NCBI RefSeq assembly: GCF_041296385.1
Contig: NC_091017.1
Location: forward strand, 15,122,001 to 15,186,000
Direction: 5' to 3'
DNA length: 64,000 bases
DNA from: Aphelocoma coerulescens
Taxonomy: Eukaryota > Chordata > Aves > Passeriformes > Corvidae
The notes beneath the pieces were generated by a model. The model was not told the DNA's origin, ran no database searches, and saw nothing but the letters and a program-made list of their open reading frames with translations. Positions 1 to 12,200 of the stretch are shown piece by piece; the stretch's first letter is position 1, and each line of letters starts with the position of its first letter. The position numbers were made by a program, and so were the translations under genes.

Positions 1-1740
1 GCACACAATGAAGAGGGTCTGCTTGGGTGGCTGATCAGAAAATGATGCTGTGGCTGGGAGCGTGCAGTGCCATCTGAGCAAGATGCCTGAACCCCCTGTG
101 CCACAGGCACCTGAACATAAGGTCCAGCACACAGTGTAGAGCTCACAGACAAAGGGTGTCACCAGCTTCACAGCAGCTCTTAGCCACAGCAGGTCAGACC
201 TAAACAGAAGTAGCAGAAGTGGCTTCAAATCCCTCTACAATCGCATGCTAGCTCAGGCAATGGTTTATCACGAGATGTTTCATGCATCTTGTGTGAGAAA
301 GATATCACACTTCTTCTGGCTGAGCTTTTGCTTCCTGTGGCTCACCAGCTTTTTAGGCTTCGGTGGTGCTACTCTTTGTCCAGATTACTCAGACTTACCG
401 GATAATGCCCTCCAGGAATCAAGCTTTATCTCAGGAGCTCACAAGGTAAAAAACAACTAAATTAAAAATCAACAAATCAACCCTCTTGTAACAAACAGAC
501 CAGTCCAACTCAAATTTTTGTAGTCTGCTGCTTCATTAACTGCCTAACTCAAAAATTCACTGACTTGCACCTGCACACAAGCAGAACCACCAGAAGATGC
601 AAGTGAGGATCCTCCTGTCCCTGTCCCCATCCCCAGAGAGTGGTGGGAAGCACGAGAGTCTCAGCAGTTAGCCGCTCTCAGGTCAGCTCCAGCGGCTTTC
701 TGGAGTAAGTTGACCCATGGCTAATTTGCAGCTGGGACATGTGCTCTGTGCCATCTCTATGGCAGTTTTATCCCAAGCTGACAGCTTCTGCCAGAACAAT
801 GCAGGGGATGATGGACCCATCATTCTCCCATCCCTCGTGTCTGGCACACATGGTGTCCTTGCTTAAACCCAATGGTGCTGCTCCCAGTATTCACGAGGAG
901 CACCTGAGCAGGAGCTGAGTGAACAGCCACACGTGATGCATCATAAAGTTAACCAGCACTAACCAAGGTATTGGCAGAAGGACATCCAACACACTTTGCA
1001 GCAGTATTTGACAGGTGAAAAGTATTTTTTCAATGTATTGATGTTATTTAGCAAAATAAGTTGTACTGAAGATTAAAAAAGGCCTTTACTACTTAATAAT
1101 AATGATGCTTTTTAAGACAGATGGGAGCAGGTATTGAGAGAGTTGAACCAGGAGACACGATGTGCAAGACGGGGAAGTTGTAGGGCTCTACACGGGCTGC
1201 ACGCACATGACCACAGGTCCCCTTCAGAGGAGAGATTTGCTGTTCCATGGCAGTCTCATGACCCAACATGCTCATCCTGATGGAAGGGTAGGTTATAACC
1301 TCTGGTGGAGGCTCCCCATCTGCTTAACCGCCATTTTTCTGACTTAACATGGCTTAAATAAATCAGCACTGAGAGCTCGAATTCTTGAAGGAAATTTTTT
1401 GCCTTCCACTTCTCCTTTTGCCACTGATTTCTCAAGCAAAGCTTGAAGACAGCAGATACAACACTCACTGCTGTTGCACCCACTCCATCTGGAAGGCTTC
1501 CCTGTGTGCATGTGCCAAGATCTCAGAGGACCCCTGGCAGCACAGCAGCTCACAGCTGGGCTGAGAGACACGGGAAGGAGGGAGAGGACACTTCCCCTCA
1601 TCCTACCCAGCATATGAGAAAAAATGGAACACCAGTAGTTATCCCCAGGTGGTGCTGGCAGCAGTCCCACTGTGGAGAGCACATTCATCAGATAAAGACA
1701 CAACAAGACAGGAAATTGTAGGTGCCAGAGTCCTGCTTGG

Positions 1741-1800
1741 GTTTGAGCACCAAGTGTTTATCACCTGTCACCTGGGAGAGGCGGCATGCACTCCACATCA
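1741..1800 (+). repeat. Dispersed ~60 bp repeat, copy 1
   Basis: This segment and the one at 5761-5820 share a nearly identical core that contains AAGTGTTTATCACCTGTCAC and continues through a GGCATGCACT block, with only a few substitutions and one inserted base. The flanking sequences do not appear to match. I do not recognise the family; it may be a fragment of a transposon or LTR. Confidence 0.6.
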
Positions 1801-2438
1801 GACCTTCAGCTTGCCCTTTACTTAGCCAAGAGCAACCTCAGCCCCACCAGCTCCAGGGACAACCTGTGCTTACACAGCCTTGGCTTTCTGCCCTGGGTTT
1901 TCCTCCCAAGGAGCAGGGAGGCAGGACACTCCCACCCCTCATCTAACAGATACAGTCAGACTGACACTTTACTGTGGTCTGCCAAATCCTTCTTTTATTG
2001 CCTTGCTGCACCCATTGTGTGGTGTCATGCACAAGGAAGTGTGGGAAAAAAGGGATCATGCCAACTCTAAGCAAATAAATTCAAAGTGCCTTCCAATAAA
2101 CACTTAACTAAAGCACAACATTAATGCATGTTACAGTGTTATGCAAGTCTGTGCTTTCCTCCATTTTCCTCTCAAGTACTTTTATTTCCGTTTATATGTA
2201 TTCCCTGAAAAAGTGGTTAACAGCATGACAGCATTTGGGGGGGAAATAAGCTCTAATGAAGCTGAAAATGTGTTTGACAAGTATTTGGCTGCGCTGCAGC
2301 ATGAGCAGCAACACAAAATGCACACAGGTTTTTCCACCTAACAGTGTTGAAGTTTCTCCCCAAAGCAGTCCCCTGGTGCTATGTATGTGCTGCTGCTTGC
2401 AAGGTTAACTTGGAGATAAAATTATTTCCCTTTAATAT

Positions 2439-2775
2439 CGAATCATAGAAAAACATTTATGTTGGAAAAGACCTCTAAGATCATTGAGTCCAACCATTAA
2501 CTGGGCACTGCCATGTTCACCACTAAACCATGTCCCCAAGTGCCACAACCTCACACCTTTTGAACACTTCCAGGAACGGCAATTCCACCACTTCCCTGGG
2601 CAGCCTGTTCCAATGTGTGACCACCATTTCAGCAAAGGAATTTATATCCAGTCTAAACCTCCCCTGGTGTAACTTGAGGCCGTTTCCTCTCCTCCTGTCA
2701 CTTGTTAGCTGGGAGACGAGACAAACTCCCACCTGGCTGCAAGCTCCTTTCAGGGAGTTGTAGAAAGCGAGATAC
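2439..2775 (-). mobile_element. CR1 LINE 3' fragment, antisense
   Basis: The plus strand starts with the reverse complement of a CR1 tail (AATCATAGAAAAACATTTAT, then TTGGAAAAGACCTCTAAGAT). It continues through the typical CR1 3' region with motifs such as GGCAGCCTGTTCCA and TGAGGCCGTTTCCTCTCC. The element is 5'-truncated, as most CR1 copies are. Confidence 0.85.
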
Positions 2776-5665
2776 TTTTCATTCAGAGCTGAACTCTCCG
2801 AATGCTTTGACGTCAGTGCAGGAAAAAGATAAGGTCCTGTGGAATGGGCATGCCCCACTGCCCTCACAACCTGTTACAGGATTTGTTCTGTTTTTTATGC
2901 CATTGATACAATTTATATTAAGTATATTTTATTTCTTTATTTTATTTTGTTTTAGCTATATTTCCTTGTTACTGTACCTGTCACAGACAAGAAGCTCTGC
3001 AATTTGGAGGAACTGTGTTTTGCAGGCATAAGGATGCAGGGCTGGCTTTGGATTTTTTTTTTGGCATTAGGATGGGAATTTCCACCCCAGAAATTACAGC
3101 TGTATTGTTAGAAGCATTGAACTTGGTATGAACACGGTTCTTTTGTTGTTGGTTTTGTTCTGGTTTCTTTTAAGTCTATTAGACTTCTTTCTGCTTTGTT
3201 TAGATAAAATCACTTTTGTACAGCTGCCTGGAAATAGTGGGTTTTGGCGGTTTTTTTAAACACCACCATCCAGGAAAAGAAAAAAGCTGTAAAACAAATG
3301 GAATTGTTTTCTATTTTCTTCGTAATTCTGGTACTGCATCTAGCACACAATGTTAAAATTTGCTCTGGCCTTTTGCCTCCATCACAAAATAAAAGGAGGC
3401 ATTGCAGGAAAATCAAAATCACCTCTCCAGTATACGCAGCTAGTACCTAAACTTCACATTATCCAGGGCTGGCTGATGTGCACATTTTTTCTTGGCAGCT
3501 TTCTTTTGAGTCTCAGAGCCTCTCTCCTGGTATTTGCACTGTGAAGTGTTTAGAAATCAATTAATGGCCCTCTCCTAGCTTTTGTCAAAATGGAAATAAA
3601 AAAGGAGTGCCCTTTTTCCCCAGGTCATGTCACCAGTGGCTGGTGAGATGCCTGACCTACTGCCCTGGTGTTGCCAGGCTCCCTGGCAGCTAGGCCAGCT
3701 GGCACAGGCTCTGCAGCACATACTTGGGAATAGAGGGAGGGAAAACCCTGACTCCCTCACGTTAACTGCATCATATTTACCAAGAAATACAAATGGCAGA
3801 ACCCAGGCACAGTTTGCCTTGGCTGACCCTCCTCTGGCAAGCCTCTTCCCTGGGAAAGGCGAGTGTGAGACCTCCCATGTGCCACTGTGCTAAGCAGGGT
3901 TCTAAGGCAAAAATCCAGCCCCACCCTGCAGGGCTTCCAGTGCCTTGGCAACCTGTCCCTTTATCCCTGCAGGAGCAGCACCCTTACTTTTATAGGGCTA
4001 ATCCTGGACAAAGAGCTGGTTTAGCTTTGATACACCCTTCTACAAAGTACAACACACAGGCAAGGGCTGGTGCTGGTAACAGAGCTTTGTTTCATTCAGC
4101 AACTGCCAATGTTTCAGTTTGCCAATGTCAGGCACATTTGACCTTCCTGCTGGCTGAAAGACGCTGCATTTGTTATCTCAACATCCTGTGGAGGAACACT
4201 CAGAAAAGGAGGTGGGGGAGAATGGCAAGGTTTGATAGTGGAGAAGAAACTTCCAGAGGACATTGTTTATTTGTGCAAAAGGATAAAAAACTAATGCTTA
4301 GAGACAGGTGTTTTTTTAAGAAACTGTGTCTAATTCCAGCAGTGTCTTTGTGAAGATTTGGAATAGAATACCTTGGGAATGAAGGGAGGAGATGCACATA
4401 CACCTGCCAGCAGATCCAAACAGGAAGGTTTTTGCCAGGAAGCAGCTCAGCCTTTACCTCTTTTGCACTTTAAAAATTATTTATTTCTGTTTATTAATCA
4501 TAAAATTCTCACAAATTTAATATCCTCAGTATTACAGCTTGGAATCTAAATCTTTCTGGTTTTCAGGCAATGAACCTAAAATACAGCTATGTCTTAATTG
4601 TGTAAAATGCATTTTAAGATTAATTTGGAAAACTCCCACAGAAAATGTGAAATTATTTTCAAGTTCAGGTCATGAGGACTGTTTTGAAACTTTAATTTAT
4701 ACTCTATTTAGCTACCCCTTTTTTTTCCTCTCATTTTAAGACAAACACTTGTGACAAGCAGTCATCAGACAAAGGACACCAGAAGGTTCAAAGGCACTAC
4801 AAAATATGAGCTCTTCCCAAATCTGAGCTACTTAAAGACACTTCAATATGTTAAAAACAGATTAATAACTTTTGCCACCACCTCTCTAAATTAATACTAC
4901 TAGTACTGAGAAACTGATCCATACTAATTACTTTACAAGACTTTTTAATTACTAGTAAATGGCTCATAAACAAAGTTCAACATTAGGTTGGATTCATCAA
5001 ATTCTCCCTCTACAAAATGCAGCTATGCCACATAATTCATCAGAAGCTTATTGTTTTTCATTTTTAAACTGCTTTTCTTCAACTTAATACTTTCTCCACC
5101 CCAAAAAATATAAACCCTATTTAAGAACAACTTCTGTGTAAGGGCCTGCACTTGCTATTTTTACTGTTTCTAGGCATCCCCCTAATAACAAGTTTTTCCT
5201 GTAAGACTACAAATAAAACTGGCAGGCATAAGTCAAAACAAGTGGAATTAAAAAATAAAAATAAAAAAATGTCAACAGTTTGCATGATAAATTTATAGCC
5301 CAAGGTCAACCACTGGTCACACACACTTGGCAACAGCTCTAGGCTGCACTGTTTTTGTTTTCAGTCCTTAGTCTGTGTTCCAGTCACTCTTGACAAACAA
5401 GCTCACTCTGTGCAGGCAACTTTGCAGAAGCCTGTTCTTTTCACATGGAAAGCACCCACTGCAGCAATCACAGCAAGAGCAGAAAATTTTCTTAAATACT
5501 TCTCTATGGACTCCTTATTGTGGACCTCACACACTCAGAGTCCTGACTGCTCCTAGACATCCCAGGAGAAAAACAGTTATTGCAGTTCTTCCATACAGCA
5601 AGCTCCAACTCAAACTGAGAACTACCTTTGTAATAAACCAGACCATCAAACATGTACAGCCAGAT

Positions 5666-5671
5666 TTTATT
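5666..5671 (-). terminator. Candidate COQ2 poly(A) signal (AATAAA)
   Basis: A canonical AATAAA on the minus strand about 410 bp after the COQ2 stop codon. It is the nearest canonical hexamer I found. Which poly(A) site is actually used cannot be decided from sequence alone. Confidence 0.4.
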
Positions 5672-5760
5672 TACATCCAGAAATCATTTTGCATTTTTAC
5701 ACTTGCTGTCACTAAGAGACACCTGCTTCATATAAAATCTTGGGTTCACAGTCTCCAGAG

Positions 5761-5820
5761 CTTTGAGCAACCAAGTGTTTATCACCTGTCACCTGGGAGA
5801 GGTGGCATGCACTGCACACT
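5761..5820 (+). repeat. Dispersed ~60 bp repeat, copy 2
   Basis: Second copy of the repeat at 1741-1800, in the same orientation and about 4 kb away. It lies within the likely 3' UTR of COQ2 or just beyond the gene. Confidence 0.6.
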
Positions 5821-6080
5821 AGAGCTTGGTTTATCAGAAGTTTGCTGATACCACAGGACCAGCAGAGGAGCTTCACTTATTGGAGCTTCTATGCAGATTG
5901 AAGTTATTGACATATAACCAAAACTTCCATCATAGAATTATCTCAATTGCATGATTTCAGAAACAAGAATGCTTCCACCAGCTTTTATAAATAAACAATA
6001 TAAAGCAGCTATACTTATATTAAAAGTGTTTTTCTTCTTACAATACTTACAGTACTAAAATATCAGTATAGTGATTTCAA

Positions 6081-6236
6081 CTATCTGTTTTCTGAAGGCT
6101 CCCCTACATTTTTTAAATCTTTTTGCTTCCACAGATTTCCAAGCACAATCCCTATGAAGAGCAGAATTCCTACAGTACGATTTGAAGCAAATTTTTTCCA
6201 ACAGTCTTCAGGCTTGTCCATGTCCAAAGTGTAAAT
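6081..6236 (-). CDS. COQ2: COQ2 exon 7 (last)
   Basis: Encodes residues 313-363 and the TAG stop: [19 protein letters not shown], a last membrane helix, and a short basic tail ending PSENR. Acceptor TTGCAG. Confidence 0.95.
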   Translation of the reverse strand: MYTLDMDKPEDCWKKFASNRTVGILLFIGIVLGNLWKQKDLKNVGEPSENR

Positions 6237-9200
6237 CTGCAAAAGCACAGTGTAACGTAACAGGATTATTATTCTACAGACTCATAAATATCTGACATAT
6301 CACAAAATGATCTGCAACTTCAAAAAATTATTCTTAAATTCCTAAGTTTACCCTTACCTCCACAAGAAACAGGAATACTCTGTGCTTAAAAAAATTATTC
6401 TTAAATTCCTAAGTTTACCCTTACCTCCACAAGAAACAGGAATACTCTGTGCTTAAAATTTTTTTTGCATAACTGGCATCTGTGTTTGACAGATTTATTC
6501 AACATACAGCAGAAAAGTCAAGGATCTCATATGAACATGGTTCCCAGGCCATTTCAATGGAAGACTGTATAAACAGCCTGGTTACTGGTGTATCTGGTTT
6601 GATATTTAAAAGTGCAAAAATATCTGGGCATGTCAATAAATCTCTTTGAGGTTTCCCTCAGTTGGTTGCCACCTAATTCTTCGATGTAGCTTTAAATAAA
6701 AATAAGCCCCCCAGAACATGCACTTTTCCATCTCTGCTGCAAGGTGTTGTTCTATGTTCCAGTACAGACAAGGCACTGCAGAGCCAGCAGTGAACCAGGA
6801 TAACTGGAAAGCACAGGGGAGTGCCAGGCCCTGCCTTGCCACACAGGGCTGGTTTAGTCCCGTTGCTCTTAGCCAAGCTCATGCAATTTCCTTCCAAACA
6901 AGAACCAGGACACCTGCAACAGCAGCCAGAGAGCATGGCAGCTCTCTGCTGTGAGTCACAACTAAAAGTAAAAAAAAAAAAAAACCAAACCCACAAGATA
7001 TAGCAAGAGCAAAGTTACTGAAACATATTCCCAAAACCATACTTTGGTGCCAAAGTCTTGAGAAAGATAACAAGAGGAAATGTTGAGCAAAATGAGTGAA
7101 AAGATTAATAGGGAAGGAGCCCCTAAAACCTCAAACCTTGCACTTCAGCCTTTGAAAAAGCTAAAACAGAAACTATTTGGCTGAAAGAAGTGAAACCTAC
7201 CCCAGAAAACCTGCTTTATTTGTGGTTGTACAAAGAAATCAGGGTTGAATCCTGATGAAATCATCAAGAACACTCTTCACAAGCTTCTAAAATATGTTGT
7301 GATCCACACCCTTAACAACCTGTCAGCCCCTCAGACACTGGGGACTTGAAACACTGAACTGACACATAGAACTCAACAGCAGCCAAGCTATACTTTCAGA
7401 AACACAAGGAAAGTAAAAGATACTATTTTTCTGTTGGCACCCTTCTTGAGAGGGATATAATTTGACATCATCATGACCCAAATTCCTCTGCCTCAGGCAA
7501 AAATTCAGTGAATTAAAGAATCCTGGTCCTCAAGCATCTTACTCAGCTTTCTAAACTCAGTTAAGCACACGATCAGAAATCCTGAACAAGAAGGTAAGCA
7601 TGAAAACATTTAAGCAGGACTAATATTAAAATAATCACTCAAAAAGAAGCTACTCTATGGTACACAGAACAGTTCTTCTATTGTGACTTTGGCAGTCCAC
7701 ACAATTGTGAATTCTCCATCAATTACACTCATTAGGTCTGCATCCTCCCTTATAAAGATTTTGAAAAGTGGTTTCCACTCATGCCAAAACCACGGCATAA
7801 AGCCTCACTGACAATTCAAACTGCAAATGATCATGCAGTGGATGTAGTATTCTTTCCCTCATACATTTCCAAGCACAGTTGCTAGGAAAACAGCAGCTGA
7901 GTGCCAGAGTACATCACCACAAGAATTCCCTTACTCAGATATAAGTTTAATATCCATGCATGAGCATTAAAATGCAACATACGACCAACATGCTTTAAAA
8001 AGTCCCACATTACCACACATTGAACTGCTTTAGACTGGCAATGGTTTTACTACTTGCAATACACAACCTCTGCCACCATTTACCTATCAAGACCAGCAAT
8101 TAATTTTTGAAGAGAACTGACCTGTCACTTACTACAAGACTGTGTAACACAGCTGTTAGGATTCAGAAAGAACAAGGTAACAAGATCCTATCTGCATCCT
8201 TTACTAAAAAAGCTAATTTCTTTCTTTCTGTTATGCATAAAAATTTCTAAACTACTGCAACTACAAGACTGAACTGAACTGTCCTCTGCTATAAAAAGAA
8301 CTCTGAGCTAGAACTGTCAATTAACACAAAATTATAATATTAACATCTGCTATTATATGTGCCAGACACTGCAAGAGCCGAATCAGAACAGTCAACACCA
8401 CAGTACTTTGTAGCTTACTGAGGTGGATCTAGCAGCAGCTGCTGCTGGAGTGAGGAGAAAAGCATTTCCTTGAGGTCACAACTTAATGTGTGCACTTCTG
8501 TTGATTGTAACAGACTGAAAGCAGTGCTCCACTGTTTGTGGTCAGGACTGAAGAGCTCTTCAACCAAAAGGTCTGCAAAAGGTACTTAAGAGGACCAAGC
8601 TTATTGCCAGAAGACTTCAGTTCTCTTTACAGGAATTGTTTTTCATGGGTAGCTCATGAATTGATGGGGGTTGAAAAGCACTCTGACTTCTTAGTAAGAA
8701 CTTCTACATGGAAAAAGTATAAATAAATCCATCAAACCTGGTGTGCTAGATGAGCCCCTATGGCAGCCACAGCCGAGTAATACGGGAAGGTTTGATTGCA
8801 ATTCATCCCTGCCACACACAAACTCAGGAGCATGGCCAGGCTGAAGCCACTGAGCCACTGCTTTGTGTCCTCCTTGAACTGCAATGCAGTTGACTTCACA
8901 CCAATCATGATGTCATCCCTCTTATCCTGAAATGAAAGGATGAATTAGAAGAAAATCCATAATCCAATGCCACTTCATAAGAAAAATAAAAATGGGGGAC
9001 TTGCTTAAATTTCTAATGCTTCTTACTAGGAACCCAATTTAAGGGCAGTTGTAGGTTCCCACATTAAAATTTAAACTAGAAGGTTGGTCTTAGAGCTACT
9101 TTAGCAGCCGAGAGTTAATACCAACATCAAAGTTATTTACACAATATGAAAGTGTGAGAGTACAAAGGGCATTTTACTTCCATCTTTCCACCTGATTTGT

Positions 9201-12200
9201 AAAACCTTGGCAAACAGCAATAAAATATTGAAGGGCTGAGACTTATTTGGTGCTGCTTCAGCTCAGCTGAAGGTGAAGAACTGCAAGAGGTTAGTTCTGC
9301 TATTTGACAATGAACTTGTAAATGACACACGCAAACTTGTGTGTTTAAACACAGGCATCTGGAATGTCTCACTGTTACCCTACCTGATGTGCATAAATGG
9401 TGTCGTACACCAGTGTCCACATGACTCCAGCAAAGTACAAGGGCAAACACACAGACCACTCACACGACCCTCTGATGGCAGACCAGCCAAGAAGGGCTCC
9501 CCAATTAAATGTAAGTCCTAAAAACATCAGGAGAATTGAAAAAATAAAAAAGTTAGAAGAATGCCAGCAGCAATTGAATATTATTTATTTGAGGGTGTAT
9601 TGTATCAGCAGCTTTTTGTATAATACTGGCATCTCTATTTTTCTACTGCTTATTTTCAGACAGGTAATAAATATAAGCTATTTGACATTAAATACTCTGG
9701 ACATACGAGGAAAAATACATATACCACACATTTTTCCCTAATTTAAATTTGACTTCATTAGTGTAGGGCAACATTTGCACAGAACTATTCCAGAATATTC
9801 AAACGACAGGTCTGAAGGTAAAATGCTCAGATGTCAGTGTAACAAAAGATGTCAGCATAACTGGCTGCAGAACAGTACACAGCAGCCAACTATGGTACTT
9901 CTGGGCTGAAAATAACAATTTTGGTAAAAAAAAACCCCTGAAGACAGCTGGAATATGAAAGCCAATATACACAGATATGTTTTAGTAGCTTAGCCTAAAA
10001 TACAAGCACCATTGGTATCTGTCTAGGAGTTATTTTAGAAGCTGAAGACTGAAATGCTGTACAGACAAATCTGTATTTAAGAAGGGTATTGAAATAACCC
10101 CAAAACCATATCTCATTCTTAAATGACTTATATTTATTTCCTCCCTACTTTTCTTCCTCCTATCACTCCATCAAAACAAGGAACTGATTTCTAACAAAAA
10201 AAAACATCTAAAGCCACACATCAACTCTGATGCCTGATATAAATGAAGAAGCTTGTGGCACAACAGAGCTTTATCTACAAGTTATTTCTATTTTGATATA
10301 AAGTTTTAAAAAATCTGATTGCTAAAGCTCAAATATTAATTTGTAAAACACTCCAAAAACTACAGCTGAAATAAAAAAAACAGTAAAAATATTTCCATCT
10401 CACCCAAAACTAGCTGTGGCCAGTATGTTATTCTCTTCATCAGAGGGTAGGTAACCACAAGGGATAAAGAGGCTGCTCCCAGAATAATACTGTGGAAAGT
10501 ACCAAAAGGATTATTGTTTGCCAGGCTAAAGATCGAAAGATGTAGTGCAGCATTACAGGATCTGTACATGGTACTGAACTAATTCTTTTCCTTTCAACTA
10601 CAATTCCATGACTAATAACCTCCTCCCTCTGACCCCAACACCTTTTCTGCTCAAAATCTCTGTGCTTAACCCAGGACCCAGAACCAGCCTTTAAAAACCA
10701 AAAGATAACTCATACCTCACCTATAGTAATTCAGACACAGAAGTACACAGAGTGCCAGGCTGAGCTGTCCCCCGAGAAAAACCAAGGACTGAAAAGTGGA
10801 GATATCTCCAGCTGCCAGGGGTCTGCTTGCTGTCCTTGCAACCTAAAAAATGGAAATAGTATTACCACCAGGTACATCTGCAAGTGATGGGCAATTTTTG
10901 TTTGTTACATTGTTTTTACAATGTTTTGTTTCCTATTTTCTGAGGAGAAATGAAAGGGCCCTAATTTTGTTGCTGACTTTTGTTTCTCTCTAATGGCATT
11001 TTCAGAATCCAGTCCTATTGATGTGGAGTTAATAGCTGTGAAATGACGATTAATTTCATCCTATTTGGGATACAGTGGAGTTTAGAAACTCTGTCTGGAA
11101 CAAGAAATCATATAAGTAAACTGTAAGAAAAAAAAAAATCAGAAAAAATGTTAAAATAAATGAATGGTGAGCTACTTGCCAAAGGTGACCAATGCCGAAA
11201 AACCCCAAATGACTGAAATTCACCTCAACATGAGGAAGAACTTCTTCACACTGAGAGTGGCAGAGCCCTGGAACAGCTGCCTGGGGAGGTGGTGGAGTCT
11301 CCCTCTCTGGAGACATTCCAACCCCACCTGGATGTGTTCCTGTGTGACCTGCTCCAGGTGACCCTGCCTTGGCAGGGGGTGGGACTGGATGATCTCCAGA
11401 GGAACCTTTCAACCCTAATGATTCCGTGAAATTGTGCATGTCAATGAAAATGGTGTCAAGTCCATTCAAACAGGTTCAAAAGCCAACTTTTTACAGAATA
11501 TTATGTACATATAAAGTGCCTTGCCTATGCTTTAATAATGTGAATTTAAATATACTCTTTTAGCTTGCTCTCCCCCCTGCCATCCGGTTATGTTAAACAC
11601 CAAATACTGCTTTTGCAGTTTAAACACACACCTAATATATCTGTGACCAATTCCACTGCACAGTGCAACCAAACATGGGATGTTTCACTTAAAGAAAACA
11701 TCCCCCAAGTAATCAGTAACACGAAATCTAAATCACAAACCACCATCACCTACACCAGCCAACATCCTGCTCTTGGCCTGGCCTTGCCTCTATGGCACTT
11801 GTGTTGAAGGCAGCCCTTTAAGGTACTCCAGAAAAAGCTGTGAAGGCAATTTTTAAAACTTTCCATCTAACCACACATAATACATAACTTAAATCATTAT
11901 ACTGAAATTCCCTCTTACTTATCACATCCCCACATCAAATCTGTTTAGCATATGTAGTTGTTAACATCTTCCAAACCCTAAACCATCCAAAGCTGCCACA
12001 AATCCCATCCTGATTGCCTGCCTTCCCAACAGCACAAATACAAGTGCTGTAGTAAGAACTTCATATGATTGGATATTCTGTGTCTTGCATGGCCGAAACC
12101 CAAACCCCAAAACCAGAGGAACAATACAGGAACAGAAAACAGGACGAACAAACAGTGACGCATCACCAGGACATTCTCCTCCAAGCCTGCACCTGTGTGC

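Larger units (their letters stand above)
1..6080. other. Flanking DNA downstream of COQ2
   Basis: No exon could be recognised on either strand. Open frames here are short, lack splice-site context and match no family I know. The stretch holds one antisense CR1 fragment, two copies of a roughly 60 bp dispersed repeat, and the probable COQ2 3' UTR at its right end. In human the next gene on this side is PLAC8, but I saw none of its cysteine-rich exons. Confidence 0.6.

Noticed and set aside
1..6080. PLAC8, expected on this side by synteny
   Set aside because: No Cys-rich PLAC8-like exon appears on either strand.
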